Below, piece by piece: positions 35,386 to 50,274 of a stretch of 64,000 nucleotides of DNA. The stretch lies in assembly GCA_030522415.1 (NCBI GenBank), contig CM060127.1:13012146-13076145 (forward strand), given 5' to 3'. A program made the position numbers and the translations under genes. This stretch comes from Channallabes apus. Taxonomy: Eukaryota > Chordata > Actinopteri > Siluriformes > Clariidae. Every line of letters starts with the position of its first letter. The stretch's first letter is position 1. Below the pieces are notes generated by a model. It did no database searches and was not told the DNA's origin. It worked only from the letters and a program-made list of their open reading frames with translations.

Positions 35386-37283
35386 TCAATTCAATTCAAT
35401 TTTATTTATATAGCGCTTTTAACAATGGTCATTGTCTCAAAGCAGCTTCACAAAAATTAAAGAAATTTAACAAATCATAATAATAATAATAAATAAATAA
35501 AATAATAATAATAATAGAAAATAAATAAATAAAAACAAATAGTAATAATTATAGAAAAGAAAATAATTGGAAGTGTGGATGTGTGAGAAAAATGTGCAGA
35601 TAATAATGAGATGAATGAATGATGAATGAAATGTCTCTGATGAGCAAGCCAAGGGTGACGGCGACGGTGGCAAGGAAAAACTCCCTGAGATGGCATTAGG
35701 AAGAAACCTTGAGAGGAACCAGACTCAACAGGGAACCCATCCTCATCTGGGCGATAACAGATAGAAATGATATAACATCTTGTGTGTTGTGCAGGTGAAA
35801 ATTCAATATGACAGAAATTGACATATGACAGTTCAGCATAGGGACGAGTCAGTAGGTGCAGAGGGCAGATGAGGTCTGGATCACTGGAAGCACAGGAGCA
35901 GCATGTGTAGCTCCAACCATCATAAAGCTGAATCCAGCTGGAGCTGGTCCTTCTCTGGACGCCTCAGGAACCTCGCAGGGTCGGCCTTTGTCTACTGAAG
36001 CTGGCACAATCACAATGGGTAGAAGGATACAGAACAGATTGGGAGAATTAGCGTAGTTGCCATTCGGGATAGGTGTACTGGAGTATGAGATTATGGGATG
36101 AGTTATGTGTATGCCAGATTAAAGAGATGCGTCTTGAGTCTACTTTTGAACTGAGAAACCGTGTCTGCTCCCCGAACACTGTCTGGAAGGCTATTCCAAA
36201 GCTTTGGAACTAAATATGAAAAAGCCCTACCCCCTTTTGTAGATTTTGAAATTCTGGGAACTACCAGAAGTCCGGAGCTTTGTGATCTTAAGGCGCGTGG
36301 TGGATTGTAGCGCATCAGAAGACTGGTTAGGTATGTGGGAGCTAAACCATTTAAGGCCTTGTATGTAAGTAATACTATTTTGTAATTTACTCTAAACTGA
36401 ACAGGTAGCCAGTGCAGGGATGATAATATTGGGGTTATATGATCATATTTTCTGGATCTAGTGAGAACCCTGGCAGCTGCATTTTGGATTAACTGAAGCT
36501 TGTTTATTGAGGATGCAGGACAACCACCTAGTAATGCATTACAATAGTCCAGTCTGGAGGTCATGAATGCATGAACTAGTTTTTCTGCATCAGATACGGA
36601 TAAGATGTTCCTAAGTTTAGCAATATTTCGAAGATGGAAAAAGGCTGTTTTTGTGATATTTGAAATGTGATTTTCAAAGGACAAGTTACTGTCTAATATT
36701 ACGCCCAGGTCTTTTACTGCTGAGCTGGTAATAACAGTACATCCTTCTAAGCGCAAGCTGAATTGTGAAAGCTGTTGTGTGCTGGTTTTTGGGCCAATAA
36801 GTAATATCTCTGTCTTATCTGAATTTAATAAAAGAAAGTTATTGGTCATCCAATCTTTTATGTCCGGGACACACTCAGTTAATCTAGACAACTTAGGTAT
36901 TTCGTCTGGTTTAGTTGAGATATATAATTGGGTATCATCAGCATAACAATGGAAACTAATCCCATGTCTTCTAATGATGTTACCCAAGGGAAGCATGTAT
37001 ATTGAGAACAACAGAGGTCCTAAAACTGACCCTTGTGGGACCCCATATTTCACTGGCATTACACCAGACGGTTCTCCATTTAGATCTACAAAATGGTAGC
37101 GATCAGACAGGTAAGATCTAAACCATTTTAATGCCTGTCCCTGAATACCTATATAATTTTGTAAGCGATCTATGAGAATATTATGATCTATAGTGTCGAA
37201 TGCAGCACTAAGATCAAGCAGGACTAGCAATGAGATGCAGCCTTGGTCTGAAGCTAAAAACAAGTCGTTTGTAATCTTAACTT
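35386..37283 (-). mobile_element. 5'-truncated L2-clade LINE inserted in the GAT tract
   Basis: It runs on the minus strand from a truncation point in the reverse-transcriptase region (about 37283) to a 3' tail of attga units at 35386. The 3'UTR is about 700 bp and includes gtgaagctgctttgagacaa and agcgctatataaataaaatt. Both sides carry aagatgat (35378-35385 and 37284-37291), a candidate 8-bp target duplication, though in low-complexity DNA. The coding part is described separately. Confidence 0.9.
36103..37281 (-). pseudogene. L2-clade reverse transcriptase, C-terminal part, open frame
   Basis: An uninterrupted frame of about 390 codons, truncated at its 5' end by incomplete reverse transcription (a stop, TAA, lies just upstream at 37282-37284). 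Numbering from the codon at 37263, motif A reads LLDLSAAFDTID (about 15-26), the B region GVPQGSVLGPLLF (about 74-86) and the catalytic box CYADDTQLY (about 106-114). The last part has PKLWNSLPDSVR and FKSRLKTHLFNL, the conserved C-terminal region of this clade. The polymerase would copy LINE RNA at a nick. Here the endonuclease and fingers are missing, so it cannot move itself. The lack of stops suggests a fairly young insertion. Confidence 0.92.
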
Positions 37284-37390
37284 AAGATGATGATGGTGAT
37301 AATGTTGAATCCATGACGGTGATGATAAAAAGAAGGAGGAGGAGGATGGTGGTGACAATAAGGATGATTATGTGGATGATGATGATGATT
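37284..37390. repeat. (GAT)n tract, right part
   Basis: Continuation of the trinucleotide tract split by the L2 insertion (gatgatgatggtgataatg ... gtggatgatgatgatg). Confidence 0.85.
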
Positions 37391-39350
37391 ACAAAGTTAT
37401 CAGAAAGCAGGTTACTAATGGAAACATCACATCGCCTCCGGTGTGAGTATGCACTCCTAAAAGAGCGACATCAAGCCAGCTGACAAGTTAATAAATTATA
37501 TTTTGCTGCAGTTTGTTCCTGCCCCAAAGATAACAGCCTCAGATCTGCAGCTGTTTAAACCTAATGATGCGATGAAACACAAGCTTACACATTATGATTG
37601 AATCAGTAATTTACTATGAATGATTTCTCAGAGGAGCAGGAGTCCAGCGCTAACAGGGGTCTCCTGGATCCGGCAGAACATTACTAGTACCATGTCTGGG
37701 TCAGTGCCGAGCTGCAAACAGTCCGCCACGTGAGCGAGTTTGTCTCTGATTAGAAGTCAGTCTGGTTCAGAGATTTGTGTGGAGGCTTGAAGCTTTTCCC
37801 AGCAGGTCATCTCCCACTGAGAACTCGTTAAGTTGTTTACAAACACTGTTTATTAAGCAAGGAATACAGATTGTCTCATACAAAGCGATAAGAATGATTT
37901 TCCTGCCAATCTTCTGCTCCAGTCCAGTAGGTGGCGATATTGCACAGACCACATGTAGTATAACATCAGAAGAAGAAGTACTGCGCTTGCGAAACATGAG
38001 TACTTTTTGAATGATGCAAGTGGATTTTGTTTGAAAAGCTGTGATCATTTTTTAAGGAATCACAAGAATCATTTTAAAATGGATGAACCGATTCCAAATC
38101 GAAAACTGATCATTCAATTCAACCTACAGAAGATGGATTAAGTTGCATTAACATGTCTGTCATAAAACTCAAAAAAACGTTTAGGGATTAAAGTTCCTTC
38201 TAGAGAAACTGATGATGATGATGTATCTATGAAGGGCCTTGCTTGAGGGCCCAACAGGGACAGCAGTGCTGGGGATTCGAACACCTGAATGTTGCCTGTA
38301 GGTTGTGAGATTATCGTACTACTGCATTGTGTGTGTGTGTGTGTGTGTGTAACCAGGAACGCAAACTCAGTGCCCAGTGTATAATCTATAAAAATAAAAG
38401 ACAGGTTTTGTCTGTATATTGGTCAGAACTCGCTCTTTCAATGATATAATTACTTTTCATACATTGGAGGACCCGGAATCTGTCTGTACGTCTGTGTATC
38501 TGTATGTCTGTCCGGCCAATTTTGTCACAGCATCATGCAAATCTACCTCAACAGAATTTAATTTAGTAGATTTCCTGACTTTGCCAGTTCTTACAGTACT
38601 GTAGGTATTTGCCTGAAGTTAAATCTGCGCCATACATTATATTAAAATGTCGAGTAGAAGGGACGTTATTAGCAGTTTTGTGCCAGATTACCTCATAGCA
38701 GCCACTGCTTTTTTGAACCAATACAGCACTTCTGCCCTCGAAGCGGGTGTGGCCGTAAATCAGTGGAACACACAGAATGCCCCTACAAAGTGCCCAAATC
38801 CTCACGAAACACAAACACGCAACACAGCACACCTTACTCCATAAAAAGTAGAAAGATCATCGTATGTTTATTCTTCCTGTGGGAAATTTAAAACTCGTTT
38901 GTCTCATAAGTTTCGAAACCGTGGTGCTAATTAATGCTATGAGCTAATTAGTGCTATTATGCCACTATGAGATAAAACACGGGTCGTTAGAGCAAACATT
39001 TCCGCAGCAGTCTGATGTAAGTGCGTGTAAAATAACCGCCCTGACAGTGTTGAGTCAAAATGTTGAGTAAAAGTGATGTTATGAACAGTCGTGTGCCGGA
39101 TATAATCATCTACTCTAATAATCTACAGGGAGCGTATTTGACTGAAAAAAGTACAACTTACTGTAAACGAGGCGTTAGATATTCAACCTTACAAAATTGT
39201 ATTTCTTTGTATTAATAAGTCAGGCAGATTGTGTTGTACAGAAAAACATGTACGTGAGCTATAAACTGAAATAGTAAAATCGCTGATTACATTAAAGCTG
39301 CTTACAACAGCTCATTCTACTGCTCCAGAATGGTCTAATGGTCAGTAAAG

Positions 39351-39429
<79 letters not shown>

Positions 39430-41758
39430 AAGCTTAGTGTCGTGTCTTTTCGATGAAGTTACATTGTGGATTTACTGAGAGTGATTCATCTTTTCTGAAG
39501 CAAGGCTGTCTATTCATGGCACTGTCATGCAAAATAAGCTCAAAAAACACATTATTAAACGGTCAAGAACTCTTAAAGGTCAAGTATCTCTGAAGACCTG
39601 CTTTAAATAAAGCCTGTACCGTTTTTTATTTTATTTTATTGAATATATATACTGTACATGTCTTTAACATTTTATTAAAAAGTAGTCGATGAGTGACTTT
39701 ATTATAATTGTAGTTATACTGTACAAGGAAATGTTATTTGTTAGATCTCACAGAGCAACAGCAATAAAAAAGATAATTACAAGAAAAATATAGAAATATA
39801 TACAAGCACATACGCAGTCAGGTCCATAAATTGTGGAACGTATTATTTTTTAAATGACCAAATATTGAGAGTGAACAGCTACCAAATGCAAATGTAGCAC
39901 TCAGAAGCACCTCCAGGACTTATAACTCATAGAGTAATGAGGGAACAGACCACACCCAGGCATGCAACTGCTTGTAAGCTGTGTGTTCCATTATTTATGA
40001 CCCCACAAAATGTGTGTGTGTGTGTGATTCCTGAATGATTAATAACACAATTTTTCAAACCCCTTAAATTAAATCTGACATTCATTTCAAATCCAGTGTG
40101 TTGGTGTCCAGAGGCCAAATGCTGAAAATGTTATCTTTGTTTGAAATTTAAATGATTATTTAATTATTAGTTATTGACACATTTTCATTATTAGTGTGAG
40201 TGTAAACACGGCTAAACAGACCAATTCGTCTCTCCTCTCCATATTTCCTGGTATTAAGCCTAGCGTCTTTTAACGTTAACGACAGGACGTGCTTTTGTGA
40301 CTGATATAATAAATGAAAAAGGGAGCGGAAGCAGAGGGAAAAGGGATGGTTTTTCTTCAAGAAGCACACAGTGTCATGGTTAATGAAGTTGAGTGAGCCA
40401 TATGGTGGAAAGGACAGCGTGTACTCAGTGGCGGTACAAATTTGAGTGCAAGAGTGGCAATTTAATTTTCTCCTACAAGACAGCTTTATTCATCCTGAGG
40501 AGATAACGATGGCTCGGTTTATATTAGTCATAGCTAAACCTTAGGAGGAGTTAGGGGTTATTTTATAAATGCAGTCAATGTGGCTTATGAGAAATTATAT
40601 TTTTATTTATTTATTAGTTCTTAATAGATTAAATGGTGTTCTGAGAACGTGTTGTTCCAGGATGAGTTTGGAACAGTAGTGTTTCACTGGATATCACACT
40701 ATTAAGGAAGCCATCGATCACTAGGTTCGTGTTGAGTAATAGCACCTTTGCTCAGACCAGTTTCTCATTCGCGATCAGATGTTCATGAAGATTATACTGA
40801 AGGTGAACTTTATGAGGTTGCCTGTGAAAACAAAGTAAAATATCTAAAAGTTTTTCTCATTTGCTTGACAAAAAAAACCCTTAAAAATATATATACAGAT
40901 TTTCGCCACCGAAGAACACAAGAAACAGTCATACAACGTTCCTGAGAAATCAATAAAGGACAAGAATCTTCCTGTATGTGAAATACTGGATTCCTGGAAG
41001 TTCCACCAGCATGAATTATTTCTTTTGACGAAAAGAAGACATTTAATAACGTCAACCACAAGTATCTTTGTAATGTAATCAAAACTTGCCCTGGTATCAG
41101 ATACATTTCTATTTAAAATCAGATGTAGAGTTATCGGAGGACGTATGCTAGTATCTTGTTTACAGGATCAGGATCCTATGTGGTCAGAGTTTTTCAAGAG
41201 TTTCAAGAGATTCGGTTTCGAGGGATACAAAGAACTCTCAAAGAATCTCTTCAGTTTGATGTTTTTCTTTCCCCATGCAACTTAGGCAGCTAATTACCAA
41301 CCCTAAGCTGTGCAAAGTAAATGGAAGGTCACCACAGTGTCCAGGGAAGTGGTACTCCGTGATCAGGATTGAGAATGCACTTTTTGAGACAGGCAGCAAA
41401 AAAATAAATTAAAGCTTCAATGATCTGGTTCAATTCTGAGCTTGGGTTACTGTCTATGTGGTGTTTCACTTGCGCTTACTGTGTTCTTTAGGAACAACCA
41501 GAACTCTAACATCTCCTGCCAAAATTAACTGGGACAAAAAGAAGGATTAGGGACAAGTAACATTTTCATGGCCACCAGAGAATAACAGAGAATTTGTTAT
41601 GGGATCGCACAAGGTCAAATGTTCTGGGTCTCCTTCTTTCTTTTTCCCCTCACTATTCTCACTAAAGTAGTATTGGTCAAGTCCTACCAGAAACCACTTT
41701 GATATGACAATATGATGTAGATCTATCACTGTGCTTCATTTCCCTAACACTAATAACT
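37391..41758. other. Intronic stretch with repeats, no exon seen
   Basis: Holds a (TG)n at 38327-38350, a very long (TG)n at 39352-39424, and a repeat fragment at about 38225-38325 (ccttgcttgagggcccaac). Two related segments at about 38645-38700 and 39061-39115 (aaaatgtcgagtag versus aaaatgttgagtaa) are about 75 percent alike. No coding sequence with family support. Confidence 0.4.
39352..39424. repeat. (TG)n microsatellite
   Basis: About 36 perfect TG units, one of the longest in the window. Confidence 0.97.
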
Positions 41759-42240
41759 CAAGTCAACCAAGGGTTTGTGATGAAATGTCTGGTGAATGCA
41801 GGCATAAACCTGATTGACATGTACAGAAGACTTTACGCACAGTATGGTGATGAGACTCTTAGCCGCAGTAAAACATTTGAATGGTGCAAAAGTTTTAAAG
41901 AAGGCCGTAAGTCCATGAATGAGGATCCCGGCTGTGGTGGCTTGGTGTCCAGTGCAGTACTTCCCCATAAACATCAATGGATCACTTGTTACCAACTTGC
42001 GGAAGAGACGCATCTTGCCACCTATTTGCACATTACAGGACCTCGGCTGGAAGTTATTGCCATATCCGCCAAAAAGTCCTGACTTCACACCAAGACATTT
42101 CCAGACGTTTGGGCCGTTAAAGGAGTTTCTGGGAGATCAGCATTTCAGACATGAAGCAGGCAGTCCGATCATGGCTCCTGGTCAACTTAGAAAACTTTCG
42201 ACTTCAATGGTATCCAAGCACCAGTGAAACACAGGGGATT
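41759..42240 (+). mobile_element. Decayed, internally deleted mariner-family transposon, copy B
   Basis: The frame at 41777-42082 begins with the mariner HTH region (INLIDMYRRLYAQYGDETLS, then FEWCKSFKEGRKSMNEDPG). A second frame gives the C-terminal block (DLGWKLLPYPPKSPDFTPR, then FGPLKEFLGDQHF) with the last catalytic Asp motif. The catalytic middle is deleted, with the right end of the gap at the same cacattacagg motif as copy A at 8041. No inverted ends found. Confidence 0.8.
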
Positions 42241-42284
42241 ATATACAGTAGAGAAATAATTTTGGAATAAGAATTTTAATTTCA

Positions 42285-42374
42285 GAATCTTCTGATTCTG
42301 TAAAGCTGATTTGTGACAATTATCATTGTGAATAGCACTATACAAATAAAATGTTATTAAATTGAATTGAATAG
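42285..42374 (+). mobile_element. L2-type LINE 3' tail
   Basis: Reads tgattctgtaaagctgattt, then aatagcactatacaaataaa and attgaattgaa. It belongs to the subfamily seen at 13751 and 46614 rather than the one at 8228. Confidence 0.65.
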
Positions 42375-45808
<3,434 letters not shown>

Positions 45809-45810
45809 AT

Positions 45811-46796
45811 ATACAATTCTGTAGGTTCTATTGCTGTTGAAAAAAAAATCAACAGCATTTTAAGTTACCGTTTTTGTTAGCCAGTTAGCATGAGTTAACC
45901 TTACAGGATTTTACATAAAATGTATAAAAGTGTGTAATCTACACTGCTAACAAATGCTAGCTAGATAACATAATACCCAGCTAGCGATACCTTAAGCTAA
46001 CTACACAATGTTTAAAAGGACCTTTAATATGTTTAGATTAGGGGACAGACATTTTTACTGCTAATGCTACAGTATACAGCTAACTAACAGGATTTATGAA
46101 GGACTGAATGTGAATACATGCTAGTAGTCATTTCACAGCTAATGCTCAATGGTTGCTTATATAAGCTAATCTGACAGGATCTAATATTTCAATACTTTAA
46201 CCTAACCTCACAATTTAAAAAAAAAAAAAAAAAACTTTAACATGTTTAGATTATGGGGCAAACATTTTCACTGCTAATCCTCGGCTAACCTGAGAGGATT
46301 TATGAAAGGATTTTTAATTAAGTCGAATAATCTTCATTGCTAATGCTAGCTATGTAACCCAAGCCACACTGAAAGGGTTTTTGAAGGGATTTAAGTGATA
46401 AACGTAGACATGCTAATTGTCAAATCACTGCTATTGCTCAGCGCTTGGTAACATAGGCTAATCTGACAGGATTTCTGAGAGGAATTCAACCCAAATTTAA
46501 AAATGTTTTCAATCTTTCCTGAGGGCTTGTTAAACTGATCGATTTAATAATTATATTATATTGATTTGTATAAATATTTATATTTATATTGTATTATCTT
46601 AATTATTGATTTAATAATAAAGTGCTTTTAATAATGGTCATTGTCTTAAAGCAGCTTTACAGAATCAAGTGCACGTTAAGGTGCATTAAAAAAATTTAAT
46701 TATCTTTACTTCTAATGGAGGCTAGCGTTAAGAGAAATTGATATTCATGAATGTTAATTTTCCACTATTACTATAATAACCATTAGGTTAACATTA
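45811..46796. other. Intronic stretch, recurring gctaa motifs
   Basis: A diffuse repetition of tgctaatgctagctaa/gctaacctgacaggattt-like phrases at about 45880-46460 suggests a very old, low-grade tandem array. An L2 tail on the minus strand lies at 46614-46672 (aaagtgcttttaataatggt, cttaaagcagctttacag). No gene seen. Confidence 0.45.
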
Positions 46797-47627
46797 AGGC
46801 TGAATCCCAATTCTATTTTCTACCCCTCGCCCCTTCCCCTTGTCCCTTGAAACGAAGTGGAACCACTACAACACTGTTATACGTCATCATACTGTACGTT
46901 GTCGCTAGTTCCTAATGTTACGTTAGAGGACATGCGCCGATGTTTATCACACGTTCCAATAAGAGAGAGATTACTCACTCCCAACGTTTTTTTTGCGCCG
47001 TATTTCGATTTTTAAAAAGGTTGCTAATTTTCACAACGAAAACGGATGAGCCTTCGCGTTTCCTCAGCCGTCCCTATACAGAATATAAATTACAGAACTG
47101 TGGTCACGTTGCAATAAGTAAGAATAGTGTAAGCACCGTTCATTTACATGTACACATATGGCCGTAAGCAAAACAAACAATGCGTTATCAAGTGCTCGGC
47201 AAACTGCCGTGCTACTGAACTTTCATATTTGTTTGTAGCATGCAGTAAAGTGTATGTGACATAAAAATATATTTTTGTAATATCGTGCAATCGGTGCTAT
47301 CCGCTAGCAAACTTTGCAAACGTTTCTTTACAGAACAGACTAAAGGTAATATACATATAATGAAAACTTGTCATAAAAATCTTTATTAATGGCAAAAATT
47401 ACTTAACATTTATGGGTCTGCTTGCTCGAGTGAGCAGCAGGCTATTTCGCTTAGCCCTACGTTTGAAGTGAGGTCCCGAAAAATCTTAATTTGGAGGGCT
47501 ATCTGGCCCTTCCCCTTACCCCTACCCCTCCAACCAAAAGAGAAATGAGACACCCCTACCCCTTCATGTGAACGTGCCAAACGGAGGGGTAGGGGTAAGG
47601 GCTACTGCCTAATTCTGCTATAAGCTT
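46797..47627. mobile_element. Probable non-autonomous DNA transposon with CCCCTACCCCT-rich ends
   Basis: The left end reads gctgaatcccaattct then tacccctcgccccttcccc. The right end has ggaggggtaggggtaaggg then taattctg, roughly the inverse. A second inner pair (cccttaccccta ... aggggtaggggt) is seen near 47508-47590. Terminal matching is imperfect, so the borders are approximate. No transposase. Confidence 0.5.
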
Positions 47628-49149
47628 TTTAATGGTTTTCTATAGTTGATCTACTATTTACAGCTAAGCCTACCTAGCAGGTTAACATGAGCTAGCATAA
47701 AAAAAGAAGTGGTGGAATCCTGTATAGTGAAGAAAAGTCTGTTCAGGAGCTGTATGGAGACAAACGGAGAGACATACTTGTATAACTCTATACAGCATTC
47801 CTGTCTTTAGTTTTTTTAATGACTTGTCCACATGAAAACTATTCGCAAAAGCCTGAGTGAGCATGCTAGCGCAGTGTTAGCATTGCTAACTGTTATTTCA
47901 AACACCTCATGTACCTGATGTACAGTGCTGAGCTTTGGAACAACACCAACTCAGGATCAGAAAATAAACAAATATCTATAAAGTTATTTGTGTTATAGTG
48001 GTGCTGGATTCAGGAACAGTGTAGCGCTGATTTAAATAAAATAAAAAATAAAGCAAATGTGTCATAGTCAGTAGCTTCTAGTCTTAGTGCACATTCTGCA
48101 CATGTGTTTAAGTCCCAAGGGTAACATTTTTAATTCTTAACGTTTAACGCTAAAGTCGCGGCCCTTGATGCAATTTTAAAAATTTAATTTTTGAACAGAC
48201 TGATGGACGGAACAGACAAACACAGACATACACGCATAACATATTGTGGGGCGTGGCTAATATGAAAATCTCCTGTCAGGTGGTATCCCTTCCCCCTCAT
48301 GTGTTCAGTGTTCCCAGCAGTTGGGTGCAGGTGGGAATGTGGGCGGGGCTTGGGAGGGCAGTACTGGAAAATAAAAAGGATTATGGATTATTAACCATGT
48401 TCTACAATATACCTGGGTCGGTTTCTCTGCTTTTTTCTCAGGGCACGAAGAAGAGATGATTGTGAAGACTTGACTGCTCTAGTAATGCACATTTTTTCCC
48501 TTTCATTCTCAAATCCTCTTTCCTCTTTTCATCAGTATCTCTCTGCTCTTTTACTTCCTTTCTCCGAGCTCACCTCACTTTTCCCTTTTCCTGTAAACTC
48601 TTTAAACTCTGCTGTCTGTCGTTTGCTTTGCCGTTCCGTCCTTTTTAATTCCTTTGCCATTCTTCTTCGATGAGTTTCCTTTCGTCTGTCCGTTTCTCCT
48701 TCCTTTCCTGCACCTCCTCCTCCTCCTGCTCTCTGTCCCATCTTTGTCATGCTTTCATCCTGTCTCCTGCTGTCTCCTGTAGCTCTTTCGTTCCCTTCCT
48801 TCTGTTTCTTGCAGGTATTTGGGATGCATCCAGAACGGGTTCACTTTCAGAAAAAAAGTTTGTCTCTTTCCATCTCTCTCTCACACACACTCACAGAAAC
48901 ACACACGTACACATTTTAATTGTAAATACTGTTTTTTTTTGCAGCACATTTTATGGCATCTCTCTGCTCTACAGTCTTAAGCCCCCCCCCCCACACACAC
49001 ACACATATACATTCACAGAGCATAGCTAATGCAGTCAGAGAGATTAACCCTCACGTCCTCTCTCTTGTTCCGTTTTTACCCGCTCGTATTTCTGCTCAAC
49101 TAATATATAGTATATATACTAGTATATTTCTGGAGCACACATTTGAATG
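47628..49149. other. Intronic stretch with pyrimidine tract
   Basis: A C/T-rich stretch at about 48485-48815 produces Ser/Phe/Leu-rich frames. A C-run followed by (CA)n lies at 48983-49006. No gene seen. Confidence 0.45.
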
Positions 49150-49745
49150 AAGCTTCAGCATCTGAGAAGAGCATAAGTTTGCCGAAGGAGCACGCGAGCT
49201 GCACGTTTGGAAATCGCCATACCGGATGAATAGTTTTGACCCGTCACATAATTTAGCTTATCATCCGTGTATTATTTTCCTCATTCGAAATAGATGTGCG
49301 AGTCGGCGTGATTAACTATCTGCTGAACTTGCGTTTCTTTTTTTTTTATTTTTTACTTTGTTTGTGGCATTAGAGCAGAGCAGAAGGACCTGATTTGGTG
49401 GTGATGAAAAGTTCTCCCTGTCTGAAGTGACAAAGAAGGAGCCAATTACCGGGATCCTCCGTCAGTCTGTTGTCCCCGTGGGACGGTCGCTTCTCCCAGC
49501 ACCACGTGCTCTAGCTTAGCGTGGGGCAATAAATAGAAACCAACCTCAATTAGATTCAGACGGCCACGCCGCTTCTATCCGGAAAAAAAAAATCCAAGAA
49601 TGTGAAAGATGCCCTAATTTTTTAATTAACGGTGGAGGGTGGATTCGTGCGAGCCTCTGCAGAGAGTTGTCGAGATTAATTGAATTTGCTGCAACTAATC
49701 GCTGTGTTCACGCCCAAGCTGTAATTCGGTCTTAAACATGTTTAC
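49150..49745. promoter_or_regulatory. Candidate conserved non-coding block in the second lectin intron
   Basis: About 600 bp of balanced composition nearly free of simple repeats, in sharp contrast to its surroundings. It includes ctgcaactaatcgctgtgtt and gcataagtttgccgaaggag-type unique sequence. This is suggested only by texture. Confidence 0.25.
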
Positions 49746-49988
49746 TAATGACCTGTTTTATGACTGGTATTATTATTTTCTTAGATCTTTGTTTATTTAT
49801 TTATTTACTGAATTTCATTTTTCAGTATGATTGTTTTTTAAAGCTAAATACTATAATATCTATATACTGATGACTTAATGTCAAGCAAGAATGTATATAT
49901 TTTTTATTATTTACTTCAATTATTGAGTCTGTTATTATATTAGTATATATGAAAATATCAAAATGTTTAATAATAGTGGTAATAATAG

Positions 49989-50079
<91 letters not shown>
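49989..50079. repeat. A-run followed by (AT)n microsatellite
   Basis: About 27 A followed by about 32 AT units. Confidence 0.96.
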
Positions 50080-50082
<3 letters not shown>

Positions 50083-50274
50083 TAATAATTATTTTTGTTT
50101 AATATTTGCAACAACAGTAAAATTCTAGCTACTAAACCAGCCAGATATTTTAAGGTCACATGTTATACTCCCTGAAAGCTTAATACATGCCTCCAAAATA
50201 TATATATTTTAGTATCTATTGTATACCTTTAAATGAACTGCCCTTTGCAGAAGTGCATTTTCCCAACCAATCAG

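Noticed and set aside
48817..48850. Possible additional latrophilin exon after ttcttgcag
   Set aside because: The following codons do not fit the lectin-olfactomedin linker, and there is no suitable donor in phase.
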